Shown piece by piece: positions 1 to 5,527 of a stretch of DNA of 5,542 nucleotides. The DNA comes from Thermoplasmata archaeon (GTDB lineage: Archaea > Thermoplasmatota > Thermoplasmata > JAGHBH01), in NCBI GenBank assembly GCA_030673205.1, contig DAOVJP010000110.1, positions 1 through 5,542 of the forward strand. Direction: 5' to 3'. The position numbers were made by a program, and so were the translations under genes. Each line of letters starts with the position of its first letter. The first letter of the stretch is position 1. The notes under the pieces were generated by a model. It made no database searches and had not been told where the DNA came from. It was given only the letters and a program-made list of their open reading frames with translations.

Positions 1-3000
1 AGCTATGCCAACGTCACCCGCCTCTTCTCCTCCCCCTTGTTCGACCCTCAGACGGTGAGCCACACATGGAGTGATGCAGAGGAGGGCGGGGGGGATGGAA
101 CGGACAATGGCATAGGCAATACAACAGGCACCACAGTGGACAACGCAACAAACAACAGTACGAGCAACACAACAGGCACTGCAACAGACAACTGCGTCTA
201 CAACTGCACCTGGAACCGCACATGGAGCACCTCCGTTCCATTCCTTTGCAAAGACCTTCCAACGGAACTGCCCCCTTCCTCCTCCATCCCTCTGGACTCC
301 CACGGTTTCTACGCCACCCGGGGCGGAGAAGCGAATTTGTCCATAGAGATGGATGTAACGATGGAGAACGTGAGCTTCCTGCTCGTGTTATCCTCCCGGC
401 CTCAAGGGGGAGAGTGGGAAGAGATGCTCAACGTCTCCGGCGGAGGGCCGAATGCCACGCACATTCGGCTCCAAGAGAAGATCCCAATAGGAGCCCTTGG
501 GACGAACAGAGACATAATGCTCTGCCTGGAGAACTCCGCCTTGACCAGCACTTCCTCCATCCAGATGGACATCGTCGGCATGGAATGGGAGGAGGTTGTG
601 GGCGGCATATGGGCTAACAAAAGCCATCTCTCGAAGAAGCCCTATGATTATGTCCGATCCCCTGCGATGATGACCGCCCAAGAATTGGAAAAGGACCCCG
701 TCCTTCTGGATTGGCTGTTCTTCGACCTCAAAGAGATCATACATGTCTTCTTCACCAACATCGTCCAGCTCATTTCAGACAGCATCTGTTCCATCCTCTT
801 CGGGGACGAGCGGCCGCTGTTGCTGATCGGCCCCAACGACCACCACAGCATAATAGAGACAACGCGCTCCACCACCTGTTCCTGGATAAATACGGGTTTC
901 TCCAGGTTGCGGCAACAGCTAAAGGACGGTCAATTCGTCTCAGAGGCTGCGAAGAGAATAGTGAAGGAGATACTGGGCGGCATAGTGAACACGATCAGGG
1001 ACACGCTCCTGGGTCTGTTGGGCAATGTAGGGCAGTTCATCCAGGATGCCATGGACTGGCTTGTGGGAGGCATATGCCGCGCAATAGGGACCATAGGGGG
1101 GTTGGCCGCAGATGCGGTGGAGTTCCTCACGTTCGGACTGGTGAGTTCCAACAGCATCAGGGAAAATGTGGAGGACATGGTGGAGGGGGCGGAGTCCTTC
1201 TGGGAGGAGTTCGAGGCCAGGGTAACCCAGTTGTTGGAAGGGCTCATAGATGTTGTTAATGATATCATAGACCAACTGGTGGATCTGGTAGGAGAGGTGA
1301 TCGGCGAGGTATTGGGATGCGTTATCAACGCCCTCCATGGTCTGATAGATTCGTTCCTCCAGGCCGCGAACCGGGTGATCACTGGTCTGGTAGGGTACAT
1401 GCTGAAAGGCAGTGCCGTGTCCGCAGTGGAGTATCGAGAGACCATGGTGAAAAGGGACAGGGATCCCGTGAACGGAAGTTTCGTGTTCGAGGCCGAGGGA
1501 GGCAACACTCGCTCTCATGTCCTATCTCTCCAGCAGGAGCCAGCGTACATATCGAAGGCCGACCCACTCTTCCTCCTGTCCATAGGCCAACCCCGTGGAC
1601 AGCACTACACGGCCCCGACATCCATCAGTGAACATCCCTATGAGACCACATGGGATGTAGGGGTATATGGCGAGTTCTGGGTCAATGTCTCCTCAGATGG
1701 GATCGTTCCTCACCCCGGCGACTCCCTCTCCAACCACTCCCAGCGGATATTACTCAACTTCTCGGTGCCCGTGACGGTATTCTCGGGGTGGGCGCTCAAG
1801 GGCATGGATTACCAGGCCAGCAACACGCTCATAGACGATCTGAAGACGATGTTCCAGCTCGCCTGGGAAAAATTGACCTGCATATTCGAAGGCGTCCTGC
1901 ATTTCATCAAGAAGGTCGCTGACCTCTTCGGGAGACTGCTGCAGGAGATACTGTCCACATCCATGTGGCTCATCCAGACGCTGGAGGAGATGTTCGAGAA
2001 GACGATCACATTGTTCGCCACACTCCTCACGAATGCCGGTTTCAAGATCGCCAGCGACCTCCTAGGCCTGTTCATGGGAGAAGGGGACCGATTGGGCCCG
2101 ATAACCGTGTTCGGATTCACATTATTGATAACCGTGCATGAAGGAGGAAGCGGAGGAGCGGGCAGAGGTGGGGACGCAGGGGTGGGAGGAGGAGACGGAG
2201 GAGAGGGTGCGGGAGACACGAGAGCGGAAAGGAGAGAGGACGACGGAGCGGGTTTGGGAAGAGGCACAGTGGGGGATGGGGGATGGCTGAACATCTCGCT
2301 GGGCCGCGAAAGCGGGGGTTTCGAGGCATGGGTGAACATAGGCGAGGAAGATGCCTCCCTGCACACCAATATAGAATTCTGGAACCTGCACGCAGCGGCA
2401 ACGGTGACCAGCCTGGTGAACCAAGAGTACGAGGGCTTTGTGGAGTGGAACGACCACGGCTCCGGATGGGTATTCGATTTCCATGGGCCGGAAGAGGCTA
2501 CGTACAGCAAGGCCACCATCTCTTTGGCGGAGAGCATGGGCGGAGGGATAGTGATCCCCACTCCCGCCGGCCCCGCCACCGTGGACCTTGGCCTCAATAT
2601 AATATTGGACAGAGAGAGCATGAACCAGAGCGTGGAAGAAGAACTGGGTATGCTGGGGGAGATATTACTAGAGGGGCCGTCGTCTGTGAAGGATCGGCTG
2701 AACCCTGCAGAGGATATAATGGGAACGGCAGAGCTGGCCGTTGGGTTGGTCGAGTTCGCGTTCACAGGCGATCCGATGGAGAAACTGGATGTGCTGGCCC
2801 ATGATATATCGGAGGCCATGGTGGTGGAGTTCTTCCTGGACATAACCATGGGGGTGCAGGGGACGGGCATGGGGTGCACGCTCAGTATCGTTGTCACGGA
2901 CCCATTGTTCACAATGGCGGAGGTGATACCGTGGCTCATTGAGAGCATAGGGAGCATAGTCGCCGATACCCTCCACGACACGGGGTCCAACACCGGAGGC

Positions 3001-3306
3001 GCCATGACCTCCTCCCCCGGCCCCGGAGAGCTGGCGGCCCACGCGATGGAGAATATAAGCGTGAGACTGGAGATGCACTGCGGCAGCGATGCGATGGGAA
3101 GGGATATGGGCGTTGGGGTGGAGGCAAACCTCCCGTTCTTCTGTGCGCTGGCTGGAACGGAGCGCGGCGTATGGTGCATAGGGCTCGACCTCACATACAC
3201 GAGGCTCACCTCCCATGGGACGTGGCTGGATGAATACGAGACCACCAGCTCCTTCACAGGGGAGATAAAAGAAATGCATTGGGAGGATGTTGGGTCTCAG
3301 GCATGA
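1..3306 (+). CDS. Large predicted surface/secreted protein, 5'-truncated, function unknown
   Basis: I do not recognise the family. The reading frame is open from base 1 to TGA at 3304-3306 (1101 residues visible), so the TTG at 37 is only the first start-like codon inside the window and the real start lies upstream. Numbering from base 1: residues 1-80 are Asn/Thr/Gly-rich; residues 227-270, 301-380 and 383-470 are long amphipathic helices with hydrophobic residues every 3-4 positions; 471-600 look beta-rich; 609-696 are again amphipathic helix; 700-712 form a short hydrophobic stretch; 714-762 are a Gly/Asp/Arg-rich linker; 763-1101 form a mixed C-terminal domain. About twenty N-x-S/T sequons and a dozen scattered cysteines fit an extracytoplasmic archaeal glycoprotein, although any signal peptide would be outside the window. 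No C-terminal anchor or sorting motif is seen. Third codon positions are GC-rich throughout except in the linker, where a local frame disturbance is suspected. Surface location is inference. Confidence 0.85.
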   Translation, partial: SYANVTRLFSSPLFDPQTVSHTWSDAEEGGGDGTDNGIGNTTGTTVDNATNNSTSNTTGTATDNCVYNCTWNRTWSTSVPFLCKDLPTELPPSSSIPLDSHGFYATRGGEANLSIEMDVTMENVSFLLVLSSRPQGGEWEEMLNVSGGGPNATHIRLQEKIPIGALGTNRDIMLCLENSALTSTSSIQMDIVGMEWEEVVGGIWANKSHLSKKPYDYVRSPAMMTAQELEKDPVLLDWLFFDLKEIIHVFFTNIVQLISDSICSILFGDERPLLLIGPNDHHSIIETTRSTTCSWINTGFSRLRQQLKDGQFVSEAAKRIVKEILGGIVNTIRDTLLGLLGNVGQFIQDAMDWLVGGICRAIGTIGGLAADAVEFLTFGLVSSNSIRENVEDMVEGAESFWEEFEARVTQLLEGLIDVVNDIIDQLVDLVGEVIGEVLGCVINALHGLIDSFLQAANRVITGLVGYMLKGSAVSAVEYRETMVKRDRDPVNGSFVFEAEGGNTRSHVLSLQQEPAYISKADPLFLLSIGQPRGQHYTAPTSISEHPYETTWDVGVYGEFWVNVSSDGIVPHPGDSLSNHSQRILLNFSVPVTVFSGWALKGMDYQASNTLIDDLKTMFQLAWEKLTCIFEGVLHFIKKVADLFGRLLQEILSTSMWLIQTLEEMFEKTITLFATLLTNAGFKIASDLLGLFMGEGDRLGPITVFGFTLLITVHEGGSGGAGRGGDAGVGGGDGGEGAGDTRAERREDDGAGLGRGTVGDGGWLNISLGRESGGFEAWVNIGEEDASLHTNIEFWNLHAAATVTSLVNQEYEGFVEWNDHGSGWVFDFHGPEEATYSKATISLAESMGGGIVIPTPAGPATVDLGLNIILDRESMNQSVEEELGMLGEILLEGPSSVKDRLNPAEDIMGTAELAVGLVEFAFTGDPMEKLDVLAHDISEAMVVEFFLDITMGVQGTGMGCTLSIVVTDPLFTMAEVIPWLIESIGSIVADTLHDTGSNTGGAMTSSPGPGELAAHAMENISVRLEMHCGSDAMGRDMGVGVEANLPFFCALAGTERGVWCIGLDLTYTRLTSHGTWLDEYETTSSFTGEIKEMHWEDVGSQA
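118..213 (+). repeat. Two 16-residue sequon-rich tandem repeats inside the large CDS
   Basis: Two 48-base units, 118-165 and 166-213, encode NTTGTTVDNATNNSTS and NTTGTATDNCVYNCTW. They share N-T-T-G-T-x-x-D-N at the start and a sequon near the end. The DNA is most alike over the first 27 bases, and the spacing is exactly 48. Both units are dense in N-x-S/T, so this segment is probably a glycosylated spacer if the protein is exported. The second unit gains two cysteines. This is an internal duplication, not a mobile repeat. Confidence 0.65.
2138..2290 (+). other. Purine-rich low-complexity linker with a better-looking alternative frame
   Basis: This stretch is almost all A and G on the + strand. 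In the frame of the large CDS it encodes a Gly/Asp/Arg linker unlike the rest of the protein. In the +2 frame, an ATG at 2138 opens a 50-codon frame ending with TGA at 2288-2290, and it encodes a Glu/Arg/Thr-rich charged segment. By hand count, G or C fills the third position in 39 of 49 codons in that frame, against 24 of 49 in the main frame; a 36-codon sample of the gene near 1156 gives 27 of 36. The pattern suggests a charged linker shifted out of frame by two compensating indels, near 2139-2147 and in the G-runs at 2270-2283. The purine bias alone could also produce it, so this is unproven. Confidence 0.45.
2160..2186 (+). other. Possible G-quadruplex motif
   Basis: Four G-runs at 2160-2162, 2170-2173, 2179-2182 and 2184-2186 are separated by loops of 7, 5 and 1 bases, which meets the usual G3+N1-7 rule. 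It lies on the coding strand, so it could also form in the mRNA. Whether it folds, and whether it matters, is not shown by the sequence. Confidence 0.4.
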
Positions 3307-3310
3307 AAGC

Positions 3311-3359
3311 GATACAAAATAGCATTTTTCTTATTCCTCATGATACAAAATGAGCATTT
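3311..3359. repeat. Near-perfect direct repeat, each copy with internal dyad symmetry
   Basis: GATACAAAATAGCATTT at 3311-3327 recurs at 3342-3359 as the same word with one extra G before AGCATTT. Starts are 31 bases apart, about three helical turns. The first copy contains AAAAT-AGC-ATTTT and the second AAATG-AG-CATTT, so both are short palindromes. They lie just after the stop of the large gene and 65-115 bases upstream of the TATA box of the small gene. They could be a paired operator, or the first copy could be part of a terminator. Confidence 0.5.
3321..3337 (+). terminator. T-tract terminator of the large gene
   Basis: A T-rich run (ATTTTTCTTATT) begins about 18 bases after the TGA of the large gene, at the end of a small AAAAT/ATTTT dyad. 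Archaeal RNA polymerase commonly terminates on such U-tracts without needing a strong hairpin. The run is short, so termination may be partial. Confidence 0.4.
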
Positions 3360-3414
3360 GGACCAGTATTCTTATGAATCTGTTCCAAGCTTCGTTTCAT
3401 CAAATTGTATAGAA

Positions 3415-3436
3415 TAGGGGAATGTTTTAAATATTA
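3415..3436 (+). promoter_or_regulatory. Archaeal BRE/TATA promoter of the winged-helix gene
   Basis: The A/T box TTTTAAATATTAA at 3425-3437 is preceded by the purine-rich AGGGGAA at about 3416-3422, as expected for a BRE. Archaeal initiation usually falls about 25 bases past the TATA centre, here about 3455-3460. That would give a 5' leader of roughly 15-20 bases carrying the Shine-Dalgarno. The surrounding DNA is much more A/T-rich than the genes. Confidence 0.65.
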
Positions 3437-3463
3437 ATTTCCACAATGCGCTCTTTCACACGT

Positions 3464-3469
3464 AGGTGA
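3464..3469 (+). promoter_or_regulatory. Shine-Dalgarno AGGTGA that decides the ATG start
   Basis: AGGTGA is fully complementary to the archaeal anti-Shine-Dalgarno core and ends five bases before the ATG at 3475. An in-frame GTG at 3466 lies inside this motif and so cannot be the start served by it. This fixes the protein at 131 residues. Confidence 0.8.
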
Positions 3470-3474
3470 GAACA

Positions 3475-3870
3475 ATGGCACAGGAATATGCAGCAGTAAT
3501 GAAACTTAAGCCAAAAGGAAAGAAAGTAGAGATGAAACTACAGGTGGAAAGCCTGGACGACCTAAAATTACTCGTGGACAACGAGCACATCATCATCCAG
3601 TCCCTGGAACACATATTCGTCGGAGGCAAAGGTGTGAAACGCCCCAGAAGGACGAAGAAGACCTCCGGCGGGAAGACCCTGGTCCAGGAGATAGAGACGG
3701 TGTTCGCCTCCACCAAAAAGAAGGAGATGTCCGTGAAAGAGCTGCAGAAGACGTTGGAGGACGGAGGCACGTACTTCGGCACCAGCAACCACTATGTAGC
3801 AATATACACCACCCTGACCCAATCCGAGAACTTCAACAGGACCGGAAAGGGCATCTTCGCAAAGAAGTAG
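3475..3870 (+). CDS. Small basic-linker protein with C-terminal winged-helix-like domain
   Basis: This is a complete 131-residue protein starting at ATG 3475, chosen because of the Shine-Dalgarno just upstream. Residues 8-50 look like a small alpha/beta domain (two lysine-rich beta strands, helix 27-34, strand 38-48). Residues 51-68 are a basic, Gly-rich linker with the cluster KRPRRTKK. Residues 69-131 read as a winged helix: helix 69-79, helix 86-95, a helix around 103-115, then a wing ending in F-N-R-T-G-K-G-I-F-A-K-K. That ending resembles the F-x-x-x-G-x-G-x-(Y/F) close of HARE-HTH-like domains. It has no membrane segment or signal peptide, so it is cytoplasmic. It is the only gene on its transcript, with its own strong promoter, which fits an abundant DNA-binding or nucleoid-associated protein; a transcription or RNA-polymerase-associated factor is equally possible. 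The gene is certain; the fold is probable and the role is inference. Confidence 0.85.
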   Translation: MAQEYAAVMKLKPKGKKVEMKLQVESLDDLKLLVDNEHIIIQSLEHIFVGGKGVKRPRRTKKTSGGKTLVQEIETVFASTKKKEMSVKELQKTLEDGGTYFGTSNHYVAIYTTLTQSENFNRTGKGIFAKK

Positions 3871-3895
3871 AGGGCCTGGTGCCTGTAGGTATAAC

Positions 3896-3926
3896 CCTTT
3901 TCCTCTTTCTTTTCTTTTTTCTATTG
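3896..3926 (+). terminator. U-rich terminator of the winged-helix gene
   Basis: About 25 bases after the stop, the + strand runs into a long pyrimidine tract containing CTTTCTTTTC and TTTTTT. Archaeal transcription terminates efficiently on such oligo-T tracts. A second similar tract lies at 4113-4144, after the hairpin array. Confidence 0.65.
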
Positions 3927-3942
3927 TCTAGGGAGAAAACAA

Positions 3943-3970
3943 GGTTCATCGAGGAACCAAAAGGTTCCTC
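3943..3970 (+). repeat. Hairpin H1 with an alternative upstream pairing
   Basis: GAGGAACC at 3951-3958 pairs perfectly with GGTTCCTC at 3963-3970 around an AAAA loop. The GAACC part (3954-3958) can instead pair with GGTTC at 3943-3947. The two foldings exclude each other, as in a switch, although the 8-bp form is clearly the stronger. Confidence 0.6.
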
Positions 3971-3978
3971 TTGCCTTG

Positions 3979-3990
3979 GAGCATGTGCTC
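3979..3990 (+). repeat. Hairpin H2
   Basis: GAGC at 3979-3982 pairs with GCTC at 3987-3990 around the loop ATGT; the whole 12 bases are self-complementary apart from the centre. Its core at 3980-3989 is the exact reverse complement of the core of hairpin H6 at 4074-4083. Confidence 0.45.
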
Positions 3991-3992
3991 TT

Positions 3993-4015
3993 AGAGGAGC
4001 CTTACAGGCTCCTCT
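3993..4015 (+). repeat. Hairpin H3, sister of H1
   Basis: AGAGGAGCC at 3993-4001 pairs perfectly with GGCTCCTCT at 4007-4015 around TTACA, a 9-bp stem. Eight of these pairs match hairpin H1 except that one A-T pair is replaced by G-C, a compensated change on both arms. The left arm recurs as TAGAGGAGCCT at 4147-4157. Confidence 0.65.
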
Positions 4016-4027
4016 GACCTTTCGCCA

Positions 4028-4045
4028 CTTGGCTCAATATCCAAG
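4028..4045 (+). repeat. Hairpin H4
   Basis: CTTGG at 4028-4032 pairs with CCAAG at 4041-4045 around an 8-base A/T-rich loop. It is weaker than its neighbours, and a match of this size could arise by chance alone; it is listed because it falls in line with the other stems. Confidence 0.4.
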
Positions 4046-4068
4046 ATGCAGAGCTAGCTCCGTATATT

Positions 4069-4088
4069 CTCGAAGCACATGCTTCGAG
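4069..4088 (+). repeat. Hairpin H6
   Basis: CTCGAAGC at 4069-4076 pairs perfectly with GCTTCGAG at 4081-4088 around the loop ACAT, which is complementary to the ATGT loop of H2. With an 8-bp perfect stem it is among the most stable hairpins of the array. Confidence 0.6.
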
Positions 4089-4091
4089 GTT

Positions 4092-4144
4092 TGGGGCGTA
4101 CCATTCGCCCCATATTCTTTTTCTCACTTTTTTCTTTCATTTCC
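4092..4144 (+). terminator. GC hairpin H7 followed by a T-tract
   Basis: TGGGGCG at 4092-4098 pairs with CGCCCCA at 4106-4112 around a 7-base loop. The + strand then continues with TATTCTTTTTCTCACTTTTTT and more T-rich sequence to 4144. This is the arrangement of an intrinsic terminator reading rightward and would end any transcript that passes through the hairpin array. Confidence 0.6.
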
Positions 4145-4146
4145 AG

Positions 4147-4169
4147 TAGAGGAGCCTGAGATTGCAGGC
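4147..4169 (+). repeat. Second copy of the H3 arm within a small hairpin
   Basis: TAGAGGAGCCT at 4147-4157 is identical to 3992-4002, the left arm of H3. Here its end forms a different stem: GCCTG at 4154-4158 with CAGGC at 4165-4169. In a transcript running through both, this copy could compete with the original arm for AGGCTCCTCT at 4006-4015. Confidence 0.5.
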
Positions 4170-4260
4170 GTGCGACACCACCTGGAGAGCGGGGCATTTA
4201 GCAGGGCGCAATGAGAGGGGAAAGAGGGCATGTTCCAAAGCCATATTTATAATGGAGGGC
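4170..4260. other. Gene-free spacer with a possible TATA element
   Basis: No credible gene is visible. The only notable element is TATTTATAA at about 4234-4241. On the + strand it would place a start near 4262-4268, immediately before the hairpin pair at 4271-4335; read on the - strand it is TTATAAATA, with nothing coding downstream. A second A/T box, TATAAAAA, lies at 4262-4269. Promoter function is a guess. Confidence 0.25.
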
Positions 4261-4261
4261 G

Positions 4262-4335
4262 TATAAAAATGGTGGAGCATTACTGGCGTAACCTCCACCG
4301 GATACAGGGGAACCTACTGCGTAGCTTCCCCGTAT
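4262..4335 (-). terminator. Two strong hairpins plus T-tract: probable terminator of the Asp-box gene
   Basis: Reading on the - strand after the stop at 4380, there are two adjacent compound hairpins. The first spans 4302-4335 (ATAC/GTAT, GGGGAA/TTCCCC and CTAC/GTAG around a 3-base loop, with one bulge and one C-C mismatch). The second spans 4271-4299 (GGTGGAG/CTCCACC, then TTAC/GTAA around TGGC). The second is followed directly by ATTTTTATA on the - strand (4262-4270), a terminator-like arrangement. On the + strand the same hairpins would sit at the 5' end of any RNA made from the TATA-like box at 4234-4241, so a small RNA is the alternative reading. Confidence 0.45.
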
Positions 4336-4379
4336 GTACAAGCAAGAAAGCTGGTCGCGCGTCCGCAAGCGAGACAAAC

Positions 4380-4979
4380 TTAATCTATCTCGATTTGCGT
4401 AATCTCGCTATACTGGTCACAGAGCACCCAAGTGCCATTCCAGTTGTAATCTGCAGCTAGCGTGCCAGTCGTGCCCCAGCGCAGCGGGAACGGGTCGCCT
4501 GTACCCTCGTCCAGCATCCAAGATTGCGTGGTCTCGTTCCAATCCGCCACGGCTATGATGTGTGGGTCCAGTGCAAGAATGTCGGTGCTGGTTTCCAACA
4601 ACCCAGTTCCGGTGCTGTTAAATGGCAGGGCCATGGCGTTCCAACCTCCGCGTAGATCCCAACCGGGACAATTACTACTGGTATAGTTGGTCCAATTTGG
4701 TATCCATATCGTGTCAGGGCCAGCGGTGTTCACCAGTACAAAATAGGACTGGTTCTTACAAAGAGCATAGTTTCCAATCCCATCCATCCCGTCCACAAGG
4801 GGATAGCCGCCACTACCTTTCCGATAGATGAAGTCCTGCCAAAGTTGACGACCAGTCCAGTTACACACAGCCAACACAAACATATCGCTGTCGTTCTCTA
4901 TATCGGAGGCGAGATCGCGGGTAGTATACCCTATGGGAGGCTCACAGGGAAAGCCAAGACTGTTCCAACCTGAGACAAG
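4380..4979 (-). other. Tandem 'GWN' C-terminal modules of the Asp-box protein
   Basis: The C-terminal 200 residues contain two related units, opening with S-L-V-S-G-W-N-S-L-G-F-P (GWN at 4970-4962) and L-R-G-G-W-N-A-M-A-L-P-F (GWN at 4646-4638), 108 residues apart. Each continues with an acidic stretch, a hydrophobic strand ending A-V-x-(N/D)-W, a Trp-containing strand, and a G-x-(Y/F)-P-L motif. The 'GWN-hydrophobic-P' opening is common in the C-terminal parts of secreted archaeal and bacterial proteins, where it probably forms a beta-sandwich. A binding or anchoring role is inference. Confidence 0.5.
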
Positions 4980-5527
4980 AGATATACCCTCTTCTAACAT
5001 AGGAAAAGCAGGGCTGCGCTTGTAGTATGCCTCGCTGGTTCCAGTCTTATCTGTGTCCCACACAATGTGGATGTCACTCTCATAAGTTGCTATCTCATTT
5101 CCAAAAGTACTGGGGGTCTCGGAGAGAAACTCTAACTCACTCCAGGTAGCCCCATTATCTTCGCTTGACAGGTAATACACGGAATAGACTCCACTCCGGC
5201 CATCTCCAAATACTACATGCAAACATCCCCCCCCACAGAGATTCTGGGCCCTCTACTCATTCCTCCATCATCCGTAAGTCGTTGCTCCGGCAGCCACGAA
5301 TCCCCGTCGTCTTGGCTGCGGCGCAGGTATATCTCGTCCTCTGCGCTGAGGTTTTCCCACACCACGTAGACATCGTCGTTGTCTATGGCTAGTCCTCCAC
5401 TGTAGCTGTTCCAGTCGTCAAGTTGGCTCAGTCGGACTGGTTCTGTCCAGGAGTTGCCGAGGTCCGGGCTTTTCATGAACATGGCTTCGAATTTGCCATT
5501 TTCTATATGATAACGATCAAACAATAC

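Larger units (their letters stand above)
3943..4112 (+). ncRNA. Hairpin array: candidate structured RNA or structured 3' UTR
   Basis: Within 170 bases there are at least six separate inverted repeats nearly end to end, plus the 10-base palindrome GAGCTAGCTC at 4051-4060. The stems lie at 3951-3970, 3979-3990, 3993-4015, 4028-4045, 4069-4088 and 4092-4112. T-rich tracts on the + strand precede (3896-3926) and follow (4113-4144) the block, so if transcribed it is most likely read rightward, either as read-through from the winged-helix gene or as its own RNA. I see no TATA box directly in front of it. It matches no tRNA, rRNA or other RNA I recognise. It could also be a folded DNA element rather than an RNA. 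Confidence 0.4.

Noticed and set aside
37..39. TTG as start of the large + strand gene
   Set aside because: The frame is open to base 1 with plausible protein sequence, and there is no ribosome-binding site before 37.
1809..3257. 482-residue open frame on the - strand
   Set aside because: It is the shadow of the GC-rich + strand gene: Ser/Pro-rich, without domain-like structure or a start signal.
3466..3468. GTG as start of the winged-helix gene
   Set aside because: It lies within the AGGTGA motif that correctly serves the ATG at 3475.
3879..4214. 111-residue + strand open frame
   Set aside because: It begins in the U-rich terminator and runs through the hairpin array; its composition follows the inverted repeats rather than a protein.
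3943..4335. tRNA or CRISPR array in the hairpin region
   Set aside because: There is no T-arm/anticodon cloverleaf, and the hairpins are not identical repeats with regular unique spacers.
3943..4335. Transposon remnant or miniature inverted-repeat element
   Set aside because: No long terminal inverted repeats or flanking target duplications could be found around the block.
4230..4460. 76-residue + strand open frame
   Set aside because: It runs antisense into the end of the Asp-box gene, overlaps the hairpins, and has no Shine-Dalgarno.
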